In this document: one piece after another, positions 24,502-33,958 of the stretch
Layout: each line of letters begins with the position of its first letter
Position numbering within the stretch: the first letter of the stretch is position 1
Notes under the pieces: model-generated
Seen by the model: only the letters and a program-made list of their open reading frames with translations
Databases searched by the model: none
Told to the model about the DNA's origin: nothing
Source of the DNA: JABDKJ01 sp039028335
Lineage (GTDB): Bacteria > Bacteroidota > Bacteroidia > Flavobacteriales_D > JABDKJ01
Direction of reading: 5' to 3'
Assembly: GCA_039028335.1 (NCBI GenBank)
Contig: JBCCIF010000002.1
Location: 1 to 64,000, forward strand
Length of the DNA stretch: 64,000 bases
Translations under genes and position numbers: made by a program

Positions 24502-26386
24502 TTTGTTTTACGGTTTTAAAGAATTCTTGAATCTCGGGATATAAATCTTTGGAGAAGGTTCCTTTTTTCAATCGAAACTCACGTTCGACTATCACTTTAT
24601 TTTCTTGTATCAAAAGCGATAAGCTATAATCCGCAAAATCGCTAATCATATGCTTTTCACCTTTAAAATCAGCAAATCGCAAGTGATCTGGAATTTCTAT
24701 TTCAATGAATGATTTATACGCTTTAGATCTCGGAAATACAATAGATCTCTTTCTGTCTTTCTTCTTTCCCAAATTAGGGATTTCAAATGGTAGTACATTT
24801 AAAGGAAGCATCACATATTTTCCCGCATGAATCCTCATATTATTTGCATGTATGGAATAATCCATATTGAGCAACAAATCATTCTTTTCACTCTTTGAAC
24901 AAGAAATTGGCCCTTCAACTCTAGTCTGCGTAAAGTCTTTATGCATGCTTTTCAAAGCGTATTCCATTTTCTCTTCGCTTTCTAGGTCCAAAATACCAGA
25001 AAAATTGGCCATGGGAATTCCGACAAAATTCCTTTCAACATTTAAGCGAGTGAGATCCTTTTCCAATTTAATATGAATAGAATCACAAATTTGATTTCTA
25101 TTAAAATCGTATCTTGGCGTACGAACAATTTCTCCGTGACCCTTATGATCAATGCTCAAACATAATCGGTCATCAGTAAAATCCCCTAAAAAATTAAAGG
25201 GAAGTCTTTTAGATGTGCAGTCAACCCAAACTGTATCCTCCTCAAATGGGATCGCAAGTATGATATGATTTCCCTGTGTAGAGGATGCAAAATCGGGCAA
25301 ATAGGATACGAGCTCATCTGATTCTGCATGAATCTCGACATAATTTGACTTGATATTATATAGTTCCAGTATCGATTTCATGTAAAAGCTTAACGCTTTA
25401 CAATCCCCATATTTCTTGCTGTGAACTTCACTACTGAACATCGGTTGAATTGCACCTTCATCCAAACTTATACTGACATAGCGGGTTGTTTCTTGGATAA
25501 ATTCATATACCCCCTTTGCAATTTCATAAGGATCGCTAGAATCTTTTACGTAAGGTTGGATATCGGATAAAATTGTTCGACTCAAATTATCCCTGCCCAT
25601 CAAGAAATTTTGATGCCGCCAATTTCCAAATTCTTGCCAGTTAGAATAATTTCCTTCGAATCCCTCGAAAGTAAAAGAAGATGGACGTACATAAACAATA
25701 GGGAATATATCTCTGAAGCCAGGAGAATAACGTTCTCTTTGCTTTGCTTTAAAATCGCGCAATTCAAAGTGCTGCTCAGATATTTTCCATTTCTCATCCT
25801 CCATATTCTTTGACTGAATACTAAAATCATCGAGTTGACTTGAAACGATGCGATAACTGGAATGCTCTACAGAGACTCCGTATGAAGGTACCGGATACCA
25901 ATTCGGGGGGAAGGTATTTTTACGCTCAATTACATATGAATACTTCATGGTTATCGGGTAACGCGCAGCCTCCAAAGCCAAATATTTTACTCGAAAATCT
26001 GTAAATACAGAAAAGCCATCATAAGAAGCTCGATCTTCAATATCTTTATTGGTATAACTTTCCAATACTTGACCAAAAGGATCAATTAACTCTATTTTTA
26101 TGGATTTTACCTTGTCGCTGCCTTCTTTATATCCTTTGTAAAATGAAAGGTGTTTCTTTCCAGATTTATTAAGCACAGTTATGGCATATTCCTTCTTGAT
26201 TCGGGTTTTTGATGCATTGCTGAAATCAAGTTCATTTCTGTCATACCTCACAACTGCAATCGCTTTATCTTTAAGGTCGCCAGAAATTAATCCAACACCT
26301 AATTCAGGATATTGACCATATAAAGGGCCAATGGACAATAGCAAAATAATGAAGAGAGAGCCGTATACTTGGCTAGTAGAGAACAA
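24461..26386 (-). CDS. DUF3857/transglutaminase-like protein with intact triad
   Basis: 641 residues from a TTG, signal peptide ending IGPLYGQ. The DUF3857 domain occupies about 40-230 and the transglutaminase core about 290-400. The catalytic residues are visible: Cys in KKYGDCKALSFYM (about 327), His in QGNHIILAIPF (about 373), Asp in VWVDCTSK (about 386). It should therefore be able to act as a cysteine protease or amide transferase, but the substrate is unknown. The downstream paralog has lost Cys and His. A 19-base inverted repeat (TTGGTC...GACCAA) lies at 26390-26408, just before the start. Confidence 0.8.
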   Translation of the reverse strand: MFSTSQVYGSLFIILLLSIGPLYGQYPELGVGLISGDLKDKAIAVVRYDRNELDFSNASKTRIKKEYAITVLNKSGKKHLSFYKGYKEGSDKVKSIKIELIDPFGQVLESYTNKDIEDRASYDGFSVFTDFRVKYLALEAARYPITMKYSYVIERKNTFPPNWYPVPSYGVSVEHSSYRIVSSQLDDFSIQSKNMEDEKWKISEQHFELRDFKAKQRERYSPGFRDIFPIVYVRPSSFTFEGFEGNYSNWQEFGNWRHQNFLMGRDNLSRTILSDIQPYVKDSSDPYEIAKGVYEFIQETTRYVSISLDEGAIQPMFSSEVHSKKYGDCKALSFYMKSILELYNIKSNYVEIHAESDELVSYLPDFASSTQGNHIILAIPFEEDTVWVDCTSKRLPFNFLGDFTDDRLCLSIDHKGHGEIVRTPRYDFNRNQICDSIHIKLEKDLTRLNVERNFVGIPMANFSGILDLESEEKMEYALKSMHKDFTQTRVEGPISCSKSEKNDLLLNMDYSIHANNMRIHAGKYVMLPLNVLPFEIPNLGKKKDRKRSIVFPRSKAYKSFIEIEIPDHLRFADFKGEKHMISDFADYSLSLLIQENKVIVEREFRLKKGTFSKDLYPEIQEFFKTVKQNETLPCIFETAAP

Positions 26387-26422
26387 TGTTTGGTCGATTT
26401 TAGACCAAGGTAAACAATTTTT

Positions 26423-27088
26423 TCAACCCTCATTGACGATTTTCCCCTCAGGGCTTATTTGAAGAAGGTACTTCTCAATAGTTTGTTCTAATTCAAAATC
26501 ATATAAAATTTTGTCTTGCGGAAGGTGACCATTAATTAGTTCGTTTTCTGGTACAGAAAAATTGAATTCCTGAATATAAAAGGAAGTAAGGTTCTTTCTC
26601 TGAAATTTTATTTCGCTATAAAAAGTGCTGCCCAAATCATGGTCTGTAAACTCTTCAATCAAGGCTCTATCCAGTTCAATGGAATCTTTGAATGTATATA
26701 AATGAAGTTCAGAATGCACTCCTGAATTTCCACGAACAAATGCGCAAAGAATAGAATCAAAAGCAAGAAAGCAATCTTCGAGTTCAATAGGCACAAATTC
26801 ATTCCCTTTCTTGCTCGCAAACACTTCTTCAAGCCACACCGGACATCGCTCTGTGTTGAATTGAGGATTTTGCTCAGGTAGCGAATGAGTCGTATTGGCT
26901 CTGATGTTTTGTCCCAAAGAATCAATAGAATGATCTAAGGCTTCAAACGAATTTTCTTCTTCTTCTATTCTTTGGGTATTAGATGAATCTGCGCTGGATT
27001 TACTGTTTGATTCACTACAAGCACTTAGAACAAGCACATAGCTGAATAAAGAGAGCATAAAAAAACCCTGCCATCTTCCGCGTTTCAT
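26423..27088 (-). CDS. Putative lipoprotein of unknown function
   Basis: About 221 residues from the ATG at 27088. The frame is open further upstream, but only this start gives a compact signal peptide with a lipobox (YVLVLSAC), and the longer form would overlap trxA. After a Ser/Glu/Asn-rich linker comes a domain with CPVWLEEVFASKKGNEFVPI and a predicted beta-rich half. No known family. It lies between trxA (27126) and the transglutaminase pair on the same strand. Confidence 0.5.
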   Translation of the reverse strand: MKRGRWQGFFMLSLFSYVLVLSACSESNSKSSADSSNTQRIEEEENSFEALDHSIDSLGQNIRANTTHSLPEQNPQFNTERCPVWLEEVFASKKGNEFVPIELEDCFLAFDSILCAFVRGNSGVHSELHLYTFKDSIELDRALIEEFTDHDLGSTFYSEIKFQRKNLTSFYIQEFNFSVPENELINGHLPQDKILYDFELEQTIEKYLLQISPEGKIVNEG

Positions 27089-27125
27089 CGAAAGACAACA
27101 GGGTTGAACAATCATGTTAAGTCTT

Positions 27126-27443
27126 CTACAAATGTGCGTCAATCTTATCTGACAATACATTCTTGGGTACTGCACCTACGGATTTATCTACTACCTCTCC
27201 ATTCTTCAAGAATAAAATGGTAGGAATATTTCTTACACCGTATTTGGCTGAGATTTCAGGGTCATTGTCCACGTTCACTTTTCCAACAACAGCCTTTCCT
27301 TCATATTCAGATGCCAGTTCATCAACTATTGGACCTACCATTCTGCATGGTCCGCACCATTCTGCCCAAAAATCTACCATTACTGGTTTGTCTGAATTCA
27401 ATGCCAATTCTTCAAAATTAGCGCCTGTAAATTCTAATGCCAT
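27126..27443 (-). CDS. trxA: Thioredoxin
   Basis: 105 residues, complete and of typical length. The active site is WAEWCGPCRM (Cys30, Cys33) followed by the conserved cis-Pro strand NIPTILFLKNGEV. It reduces protein disulfides in the cytoplasm using thioredoxin reductase and NADPH. A TACATTTG box lies upstream on the same strand. A lipoprotein gene follows 37 nt downstream. Confidence 0.97.
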   Translation of the reverse strand: MALEFTGANFEELALNSDKPVMVDFWAEWCGPCRMVGPIVDELASEYEGKAVVGKVNVDNDPEISAKYGVRNIPTILFLKNGEVVDKSVGAVPKNVLSDKIDAHL

Positions 27444-27471
27444 AATTCTAAATAATTTTCAATTCTATAAT

Positions 27472-27479
27472 CAAATGTA
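27472..27479 (-). promoter_or_regulatory. Putative -7 box TACATTTG for trxA
   Basis: Exact TAnnTTTG on the minus strand, 28 nt upstream of the trxA ATG. A TTTTG occurs 28 nt further up, too far for a standard -33. The rest of 27444-27664 shows no gene. Confidence 0.4.
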
Positions 27480-27664
27480 AATTTTAAATGTGAGAACGTT
27501 ACGTATACAAAAGTTAATTCTCACAAATTGTTCACTCAAATTGCCTGCCAATGTTAAAAAGCTGACAAAATTGCAGTATTCAATGCTGCATTAGAATTTT
27601 TAACTCATAAATATTGTCGGCCTAAGGTTTTCAAACCCGGAATACTTAAAAGATTAGTAGAACC

Positions 27665-30600
27665 TCAATTCAAAGAGTACTTGACGTTTTCAAATGCATC
27701 CAAAGCTTGCAAGAAATCATTACTTGCTTCTATCTTTTTGGACTTTGAAGGCATGGAAATTGATTTTCCTTCCAAATCAAAGACCTCAAATTTCAAATTA
27801 CAATTCCCTTGATTGGCTTTAACTAAGTCATTCAATTGACCGACAAAGTCTTGATTTAAATCACTTAACCTTAAAGATATTTTCACCTCTTTCGTTGAAG
27901 CTCCCATTATCTCTGAAAGCAATTCAATTCCAGTTATTTTGAACTCAACTTCCCCTTCTCGAAACCTGTGTTTTTGAACTCTTCCGTTAATCATGAGAAA
28001 ATTCCCGATTTGGAAGAAATGTTTCATACGCAAATAGTCTTCGCCAAATAACACAAATTCATGCGTGGACTTGTAGTCTTCCATTTCAAAACTTCCAAAA
28101 GGCTTACCCTTTTTAGTTACCCGATGATTGACTTTAGTGACCATGCCGGGGAGTTTGAATAATGTATTCACATATCGTTCGATATCGGACATGACGGATA
28201 AATCTCCTTGAGCAAAATGCTCTACTTGCTTCTTAAAATCATCTAAAGGATGCCCAGATACATAAATTCCAATAACCTCTTTTTCTTTTCTCAACATCTC
28301 TAAAGTCGACCAAATGTTTTCTACCTCTGGAACTTCAGGTTTTCTGATTTCTACTTCCAGGGAATCTCCAAATAAATCAGGCGGGCGTTCATCATTGGCA
28401 CGAAGCGCTTGCCCAAACTTCATCATATCTTCCATAAAAGTCCGCTCTCCATCGTAAGGCACGATATATTTTGAGCGCATCAATCCAAAACAATCAAATG
28501 CTCCTCCTACGATCAAATTCTCAATGCTGCGTTTATTCGCAGCTCTCAAATCAATTCGCGAGACCAAATCAAAACAATCGCTGTACTTACCGTCCTTATT
28601 TCGTTCATCAACAATACTCTCGACCGCATTCGAACCAACTCCCTTGATTGCCCCCATACCAAAGCGGATTTCTCCCTTTTTGTTGACCGTAAAAAGGTAA
28701 TCACTTTCGTTTACACAGGGACCCAACACAGGGATTCCCATTTTTTTGGATTCCTGCATGAATTTCTCAACGGTCTTAATTTGATTGAGGTTATTACTCA
28801 GGAGAGAGGCCATAAATTCTGCTGGATAATTTGCTTTGAGGTATGCAGTTTGATAGCCCAACAAAGCATAGCAGGTAGAATGTGACTTATTGAAGGCATA
28901 GGAAGCAAAAGCTTCCCAATCTTTCCAAATCTTATTGACCTTATCTTCGGGATGCCCATTGGATTGGCAACCATCAAGAAACTTTGGGAACATTTTATCC
29001 AGAACATCCTTTTTCTTTTTCCCCATGGCCTTTCTAAGGACATCGGCTTCACCCTTGGTAAAATTGGCCAACTTTTGTGATAAGAGCATTACCTGCTCCT
29101 GATAGACCGTGATACCATATGTCGCTTCTAAGTGTTCTTTGCAATCCTCAAGATCGTACTTGATTTCTTCTTGTCCGTGTTTCCGCTTAATGAAAGATGG
29201 AATATAAGCCAAAGGTCCTGGTCGATAAAGGGCATTCATAGCAATGAGATCATCAAACTTATCAGGTTTCAAATCCTTCATATGCTTTCTCATCCCATCG
29301 GATTCATATTGAAATATACCTACCGTTTCTCCTCTTTGAAATAGCTCATAGGTTTTTATATCATCGAGAGGGATATCATCGGCAATAATTTCAATATTGT
29401 GATTTTGCTTTACCAAAGCAATCGCATCATCAATGATTGTGAGGGTTTTCAATCCCAGAAAATCCATTTTCAACAAGCCTGCATCCTCCACAACAGAGTT
29501 GTCAAACTGGGTACAAACCATGTCCGAATCTTTGGCCGTTGCAACAGGCACTAAATTGGTCAGGTCCTCAGGCGTGATGATTACACCACATGCGTGTATA
29601 CCCGTATTTCGCACCGATCCTTCAATAACTCTTGCTTGAGCAATGGTGTCGGCAGACTCTTCCTTTCCATTGGCAATCTTCATGAACTGCTGAACCTTAT
29701 CGTATTGCTCGTTCTGAAAGCGATGTTTCAATTCCTTATCATCAAAAGAGAATAATTTCTTTAGAGATGTAAAGTCAGGAATCAGTTTCGCAATTCGATC
29801 AGCATCACTTAATGGCAATTCCATAACCCTCGCAGTATCTCGAATAGAAGACTTGGCTGCCATAGTACCAAAAGTTATGATCTGTGCTACATTAGATGCA
29901 CCATACTTATTGACTACCCATTCTATAATCTTATCGCGGCCGCGATCGTCAAAATCAATATCGATATCGGGAAGTGAAACCCTTTCCGGATTGAGAAAAC
30001 GCTCGAACAGGAGATCGTATTTGATCGGATCGACATTCGTAATCCCAATACAATAGGCAACTGCAGACCCTGCAGCACTTCCTCTGCCCGGCCCAACAGA
30101 AACGCCCATTTTCCTGGCTTGAGAGGTGAAGTCTTGAACGATCAAGAAATATCCCGGATAACCTGTATTCTCGATTACGGATAACTCAAAATCCAACCTG
30201 TTCTTAATCTCTTCACTTATTTCTCCATAGCGCTTTTTCGCGCCTTCATGCGTCAAATGTCTGAGGTAATTGTTTTCTCCTCGATTTCCATCGTCAGCAT
30301 CATCTTGTGCATCTCTGAATTCTTCTGGAATATCAAATTTTGGTAAGAGCACATCATGACGGAGCGTGTAGGGTTCAAATTTTTCAAGAAGCCCGCTTAA
30401 ATTGTCTATGCATTCAGGTAAATCTGCGAAAAGAGCGCGCATTTCGTCACTCGACTTGAAATAAAACTCCTCATTCGGAAATCCAAATCTGTAATCACGC
30501 CCCCTCTTTCCTGTGTACTTTTTTGGTGTTGATTGATTCTCTGCGTCTTTCACACAAAGAAGAATATCATGCGCATTCGCGTCTTCCTTATCAATATAAT

Positions 30601-31969
30601 AGGTGTTATTTGCCGCTATCATCTTCACATCCATCTCGCGTGCAAATTTTTGTAAGATCATATTTACGCGATCTTCTTCTGGCAAACCATGACGATTTAG
30701 CTCGAGATAAAAATCATCTCCAAAAGTCTGGCTCCACCACAAACAGGCTTCTTGTGCCTGCTTCTCCCCAACATTCAATATTAAAGAGGAAATCTCTCCA
30801 AAAATCCCGCCTGAAATGACCATTAAATCTTCCTTGAATTCCTCAATTAACTTTCTGTCAACCCGAGGCACATAATAAAAGCCATCTACATAAGCTTTGG
30901 AAGCCAATTTGATCAGGTTCTTATATCCTTGAAAATTCTTGGCCAATAACACTGTTGGAAAGCCGTTGTCTTTGACGGACTTATTGCTATGATCTTTGCA
31001 CACATTCAATTCTATTCCCACAATACCGAGAATCTCATTCTGCTCACATGCATTTACGAACTGAAATGCACCGTATAGATTACCGTGATCAGAAAATGCA
31101 ACAGCCGGCATTTTTAATTCTTTGGCCTTTGCTACCAAAGATTTGACATTGGTGGTGGATTGCAATACGGAAAAGCCTGTATGGTTATGAATATGAAAAA
31201 ATTCTCCTGTGCTTTGTTGAACATCGCTGACTTTTCCATACTCATCAATCACATCTCCTTCTTCCTCGAGGGCTTCCTCAGACAAGGGCGTATAAGGTTG
31301 TATGTTTAGGCCTATGGCCTGAATTACATCAGGATTATTCGTTTTGAATTCTGCGCGATCGATTTCATTCCAATCAAGCACCTCGTTTTTTAAAACATCT
31401 ACGCGAATCAGTTCCAGAAAACAACGGGCGGTGGCCTCCACATCGGCACTGGCATTATGAGCAGCATCAAATCCCTCATTAAATAATTTGTGATGCAACT
31501 CCTCTAGTTTGGGGAATTTGAATTTACCTCCTTTGCCTCCTGGTAATGCACAGAAATCTACGGTGCTCTTCATGGTGTCGACAAGTCCTATATCGCGAAT
31601 AGAGCTTAACACACCATAGCGGTGCATTTCAGAACCAACAACGTTTATGTCGAAACCAATATTATGCCCGACATTAAATTGTGCTTTTTGTAATGCTCGG
31701 TTAAACTCCTCAAGTACCTGATGAACATCAACACCTTGTTTTATCGCCCGTTCTGTTGAAATCCCATGAATTTGCTCGGAATTATATGGAATGTCAAAAC
31801 CGTCCGGTTTGACGATAAAGTTCTTGACTTCAATCAAGTCCCCCTTTGCATCATGAAGCTGCCAGGCCAATTGCACCATTCGACAGGAATCATAAGCCTG
31901 AAGATCTGAATATGGTGCATCAAAATAGGCTGGAAATCCAGTCGTTTCTGTATCGTAGATGAGGAACAT
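27665..31969 (-). CDS. dnaE: DNA polymerase III alpha subunit with N-terminal DnaQ-like exonuclease
   Basis: 1434 residues. The first about 185 form a DEDDh exonuclease domain: IYDTETTGFP (Asp6, Glu8), FNVGHNIGFDIN and HNASADVEATARC. A PHP domain follows (from about 255, FFHIHNHTGFSVL, SDHGNLYGAFQF). The polymerase core includes the catalytic aspartates in LPDIDIDFDDRG (about residue 665), and an OB fold lies near 1270-1345. This combines replicative polymerase and proofreading in one chain, an arrangement known in Bacteroidota. The TACCTTTG box is 24 nt upstream of the ATG. No frameshift seen. Confidence 0.95.
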   Translation of the reverse strand: MFLIYDTETTGFPAYFDAPYSDLQAYDSCRMVQLAWQLHDAKGDLIEVKNFIVKPDGFDIPYNSEQIHGISTERAIKQGVDVHQVLEEFNRALQKAQFNVGHNIGFDINVVGSEMHRYGVLSSIRDIGLVDTMKSTVDFCALPGGKGGKFKFPKLEELHHKLFNEGFDAAHNASADVEATARCFLELIRVDVLKNEVLDWNEIDRAEFKTNNPDVIQAIGLNIQPYTPLSEEALEEEGDVIDEYGKVSDVQQSTGEFFHIHNHTGFSVLQSTTNVKSLVAKAKELKMPAVAFSDHGNLYGAFQFVNACEQNEILGIVGIELNVCKDHSNKSVKDNGFPTVLLAKNFQGYKNLIKLASKAYVDGFYYVPRVDRKLIEEFKEDLMVISGGIFGEISSLILNVGEKQAQEACLWWSQTFGDDFYLELNRHGLPEEDRVNMILQKFAREMDVKMIAANNTYYIDKEDANAHDILLCVKDAENQSTPKKYTGKRGRDYRFGFPNEEFYFKSSDEMRALFADLPECIDNLSGLLEKFEPYTLRHDVLLPKFDIPEEFRDAQDDADDGNRGENNYLRHLTHEGAKKRYGEISEEIKNRLDFELSVIENTGYPGYFLIVQDFTSQARKMGVSVGPGRGSAAGSAVAYCIGITNVDPIKYDLLFERFLNPERVSLPDIDIDFDDRGRDKIIEWVVNKYGASNVAQIITFGTMAAKSSIRDTARVMELPLSDADRIAKLIPDFTSLKKLFSFDDKELKHRFQNEQYDKVQQFMKIANGKEESADTIAQARVIEGSVRNTGIHACGVIITPEDLTNLVPVATAKDSDMVCTQFDNSVVEDAGLLKMDFLGLKTLTIIDDAIALVKQNHNIEIIADDIPLDDIKTYELFQRGETVGIFQYESDGMRKHMKDLKPDKFDDLIAMNALYRPGPLAYIPSFIKRKHGQEEIKYDLEDCKEHLEATYGITVYQEQVMLLSQKLANFTKGEADVLRKAMGKKKKDVLDKMFPKFLDGCQSNGHPEDKVNKIWKDWEAFASYAFNKSHSTCYALLGYQTAYLKANYPAEFMASLLSNNLNQIKTVEKFMQESKKMGIPVLGPCVNESDYLFTVNKKGEIRFGMGAIKGVGSNAVESIVDERNKDGKYSDCFDLVSRIDLRAANKRSIENLIVGGAFDCFGLMRSKYIVPYDGERTFMEDMMKFGQALRANDERPPDLFGDSLEVEIRKPEVPEVENIWSTLEMLRKEKEVIGIYVSGHPLDDFKKQVEHFAQGDLSVMSDIERYVNTLFKLPGMVTKVNHRVTKKGKPFGSFEMEDYKSTHEFVLFGEDYLRMKHFFQIGNFLMINGRVQKHRFREGEVEFKITGIELLSEIMGASTKEVKISLRLSDLNQDFVGQLNDLVKANQGNCNLKFEVFDLEGKSISMPSKSKKIEASNDFLQALDAFENVKYSLN

Positions 31970-31993
31970 TGAGTCGAATTTGTAGTTCTATTT

Positions 31994-32001
31994 CAAAGGT
32001 A
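31994..32001 (-). promoter_or_regulatory. Putative -7 box TACCTTTG for dnaE
   Basis: Exact TAnnTTTG on the minus strand, 24 nt upstream of the dnaE ATG. Confidence 0.45.
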
Positions 32002-32151
32002 ATTTTTCTGCCAAGAATGAGCTATTCTCGTCAATTTTAGATACTAACAAAACGCTGCATCTCCTATAGAAAGACATTCAAAACTCGGCAAGCAATATTT
32101 CGGGATCAAGGAAGGAATAAAATGAATCCCTTATTCTTTTCCTAAAACGAA

Positions 32152-32796
32152 TTAAAAATCCTTCCCTTCCCATTCTAAGATAAAGCGATCGAGATAATCT
32201 AGCAGATAAGCATGACGCTCTTCTGCAATACGTTTACCTTCTTTTGTGTTCATTAAATCTTTAAGCAATAAAAGTTTCTCGTGGAAATGATTGATAGTGC
32301 TCGTTTTTGCATTCTTATACTTTTCAAAACTATCAAAAAACTGAGCCTTCAGATCTGGGTCAAAAATGGCTTGACCTTTTTTTCCTCCATATGCAAAAGT
32401 GCGCGCCAATCCAATCGCTCCAATGGCATCTAAGCGATCGGCATCTTGAACCACCTGTGCTTCTAATGAGCTTGGTTTTGAGTTGACTCCATTGCCCTTG
32501 AAAGAAATCTCATCGCATGCACCTTCGAAAAATTGGACTTCTTGTTTCGGCAATCCCAATTCTTCAATAAGCCTTCTGGCGTGTCCGCTTCCTTCAATTA
32601 GCTTGTAGTCATCCATCTCATGCAGCCATGCAATGATTTCACATTTCATCACATCAGCATGCTCACTTTTGGCTATGTGTTTAGACAGCTTTACGACTCG
32701 TTGAATGTGAAAATAGTCATGGCCTGATGTATCGCTTTCAAAACGCTTTTTGACGCGCTCTTCTATGGTTCTAATTAATTCTGTGTTAATGATCAC
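32152..32796 (-). CDS. HD-domain phosphohydrolase-like protein (YedJ/YpgQ type)
   Basis: 214 residues, cytoplasmic. Its order is that of the YedJ/YpgQ family: GHDYFHIQRVVKLSKHI, then IIAWLHEMDDYK, then VVQDADRLDAIGAIGLAR with AYGGKKG. The second metal motif is H59-E60 rather than the usual His-Asp. This changes a metal ligand but a carboxylate remains, so activity may persist. Substrates in related proteins are nucleotides. It stands alone, divergent from rpsP. Confidence 0.75.
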   Translation of the reverse strand: MIINTELIRTIEERVKKRFESDTSGHDYFHIQRVVKLSKHIAKSEHADVMKCEIIAWLHEMDDYKLIEGSGHARRLIEELGLPKQEVQFFEGACDEISFKGNGVNSKPSSLEAQVVQDADRLDAIGAIGLARTFAYGGKKGQAIFDPDLKAQFFDSFEKYKNAKTSTINHFHEKLLLLKDLMNTKEGKRIAEERHAYLLDYLDRFILEWEGKDF

Positions 32797-32858
32797 AACC
32801 CTCTTAAAATAAGTTCGTTAAAGTTTAGATATTTCTATGGATTTAGCGATATTCGCGC

Positions 32859-32875
32859 TCCCAAAAATTTTGGGA
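32859..32875. repeat. Perfect 8-bp inverted repeat with one-base centre upstream of rpsP
   Basis: TCCCAAAA-A-TTTTGGGA lies between the divergent HD gene and rpsP, 67 nt before the rpsP ATG and 62 nt before the HD start. It could be an operator or a site in the rpsP leader. There is no T tract that would make a terminator. Confidence 0.55.
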
Positions 32876-32942
32876 CTCGATAGAAATCGAAAAATAAACA
32901 AATTAGTTAACCGGGTTTAGGACCCTTTTAAAAGAATTAATA

Positions 32943-33953
32943 ATGCCTACAAAAATCAGGCTTCAGAGACACGGAAAGAAGCGTTACCCTTATTATTATA
33001 TCGTAGCCGTAGACGGCAGAGAAAAGAGAGATGGAAAGTACATTGAGCGTTTGGGAGAATATGACCCGAACACCAACCCAGCGACTATTAATCTCGATTT
33101 TGACCGCGCACTTTATTGGTTGCAAGTTGGTGCTCAACCAACAGATACCATGCGAGCTATTTTGTCATACAAAGGAGTGATGCATAAAAATCACTTGTTG
33201 AATGGAGTCAAAAAAGGTGCATTCTCAGAAGATGAAGCAGAAAAGAGATTTGCTTCTTGGATGGAAGAGAAAGAATCTAAAATTAAAGCGAAAAGAGAAG
33301 GATTGATTGCTTCTGCAGATGCTGAATTGGCCGAAAGAATGAAAGCCGAAAAAGCCATAGCAGACAAACGAAGTGCTGAAATCTTGGCTAAGCAAGCTGC
33401 TGCTGCAGGTGTTATTGCTGCCGCTGCTGCTGGAGAAGCAGAAGATGCCGCTGACGTTGCAGATGAAGCAGGTGATATTGCAGAAGATGCTGCTGAGCAA
33501 GCAGAAGCCATGGCTGATGTAGCCGAGGCTGCTGCTGAAGATGGCAATGCAGAAATCGCTGCCGAAGCTGCTGAAGCTGCCGAAGAAGCTGCTGCCGTTG
33601 CTGAAGAAGTTGCTGAAGTTGCGGAAGACGCGGCAAAAGAAGCTGAAACTGCGGCTGAAGCTGCTGCTGACATCGCTGAAGAAGCGACAGAAAAAGCTGA
33701 AGAGGCCGTTGAAGCTGCTGCTGAAGAAGGAACAGCTGAAGCTGTTGAAGCTGCTGAGAAAGCAGTAGAAGCTGCGGATGCTGCAACCGAAGCTGCTGAG
33801 GAAGCAGCTGAAGATGCTGCAGAAGCGAAAGAGGATGCAGAAGAAGCAAAAGAAGATGCAGAAGAAGCTGCAGAGGCCGCTGAAGATGCTGCTGAAGCTG
33901 CCGCTGAAGTAGCAGAAGAACAAGCCGAAGAGGCTGCTTCTGAAGAAGAATAA
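32943..33953 (+). CDS. rpsP: 30S ribosomal protein S16 with about 200-residue Ala/Glu/Asp-rich C-terminal extension
   Basis: 336 residues versus about 80-190 in the family. Residues 1-80 are a normal S16 (MPTKIRLQRHGKKRYPYYYI, DGKYIERLGEYDPN, WLQVGAQPTDTMRAIL). Then comes a charged helical linker with lysines (about 95-140), and from about residue 150 to the end only Ala, Glu, Asp with few Val, Lys and Thr. The tail is strongly acidic and should form a long helix. S16 aids 30S assembly. The gene begins the rpsP-rimM operon (5-nt spacing). The codon usage of the tail (GCT/GCA, GAA) gives long antisense open frames that are not genes. Confidence 0.9.
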   Translation: MPTKIRLQRHGKKRYPYYYIVAVDGREKRDGKYIERLGEYDPNTNPATINLDFDRALYWLQVGAQPTDTMRAILSYKGVMHKNHLLNGVKKGAFSEDEAEKRFASWMEEKESKIKAKREGLIASADAELAERMKAEKAIADKRSAEILAKQAAAAGVIAAAAAGEAEDAADVADEAGDIAEDAAEQAEAMADVAEAAAEDGNAEIAAEAAEAAEEAAAVAEEVAEVAEDAAKEAETAAEAAADIAEEATEKAEEAVEAAAEEGTAEAVEAAEKAVEAADAATEAAEEAAEDAAEAKEDAEEAKEDAEEAAEAAEDAAEAAAEVAEEQAEEAASEEE

Positions 33954-33958
33954 TTTTT

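Noticed and set aside
26390..26408. Inverted repeat TTGGTC...GACCAA between a lipoprotein gene and the transglutaminase gene
   Set aside because: Six-base arms only, no T tract on the transcribed strand; mentioned with the gene but not called a terminator or operator.
33400..33953. Possible CRISPR or tandem-repeat array in the GCT/GAA-rich stretch
   Set aside because: No regular repeat-spacer periodicity; it is codon-level low complexity of an Ala/Glu-rich protein.
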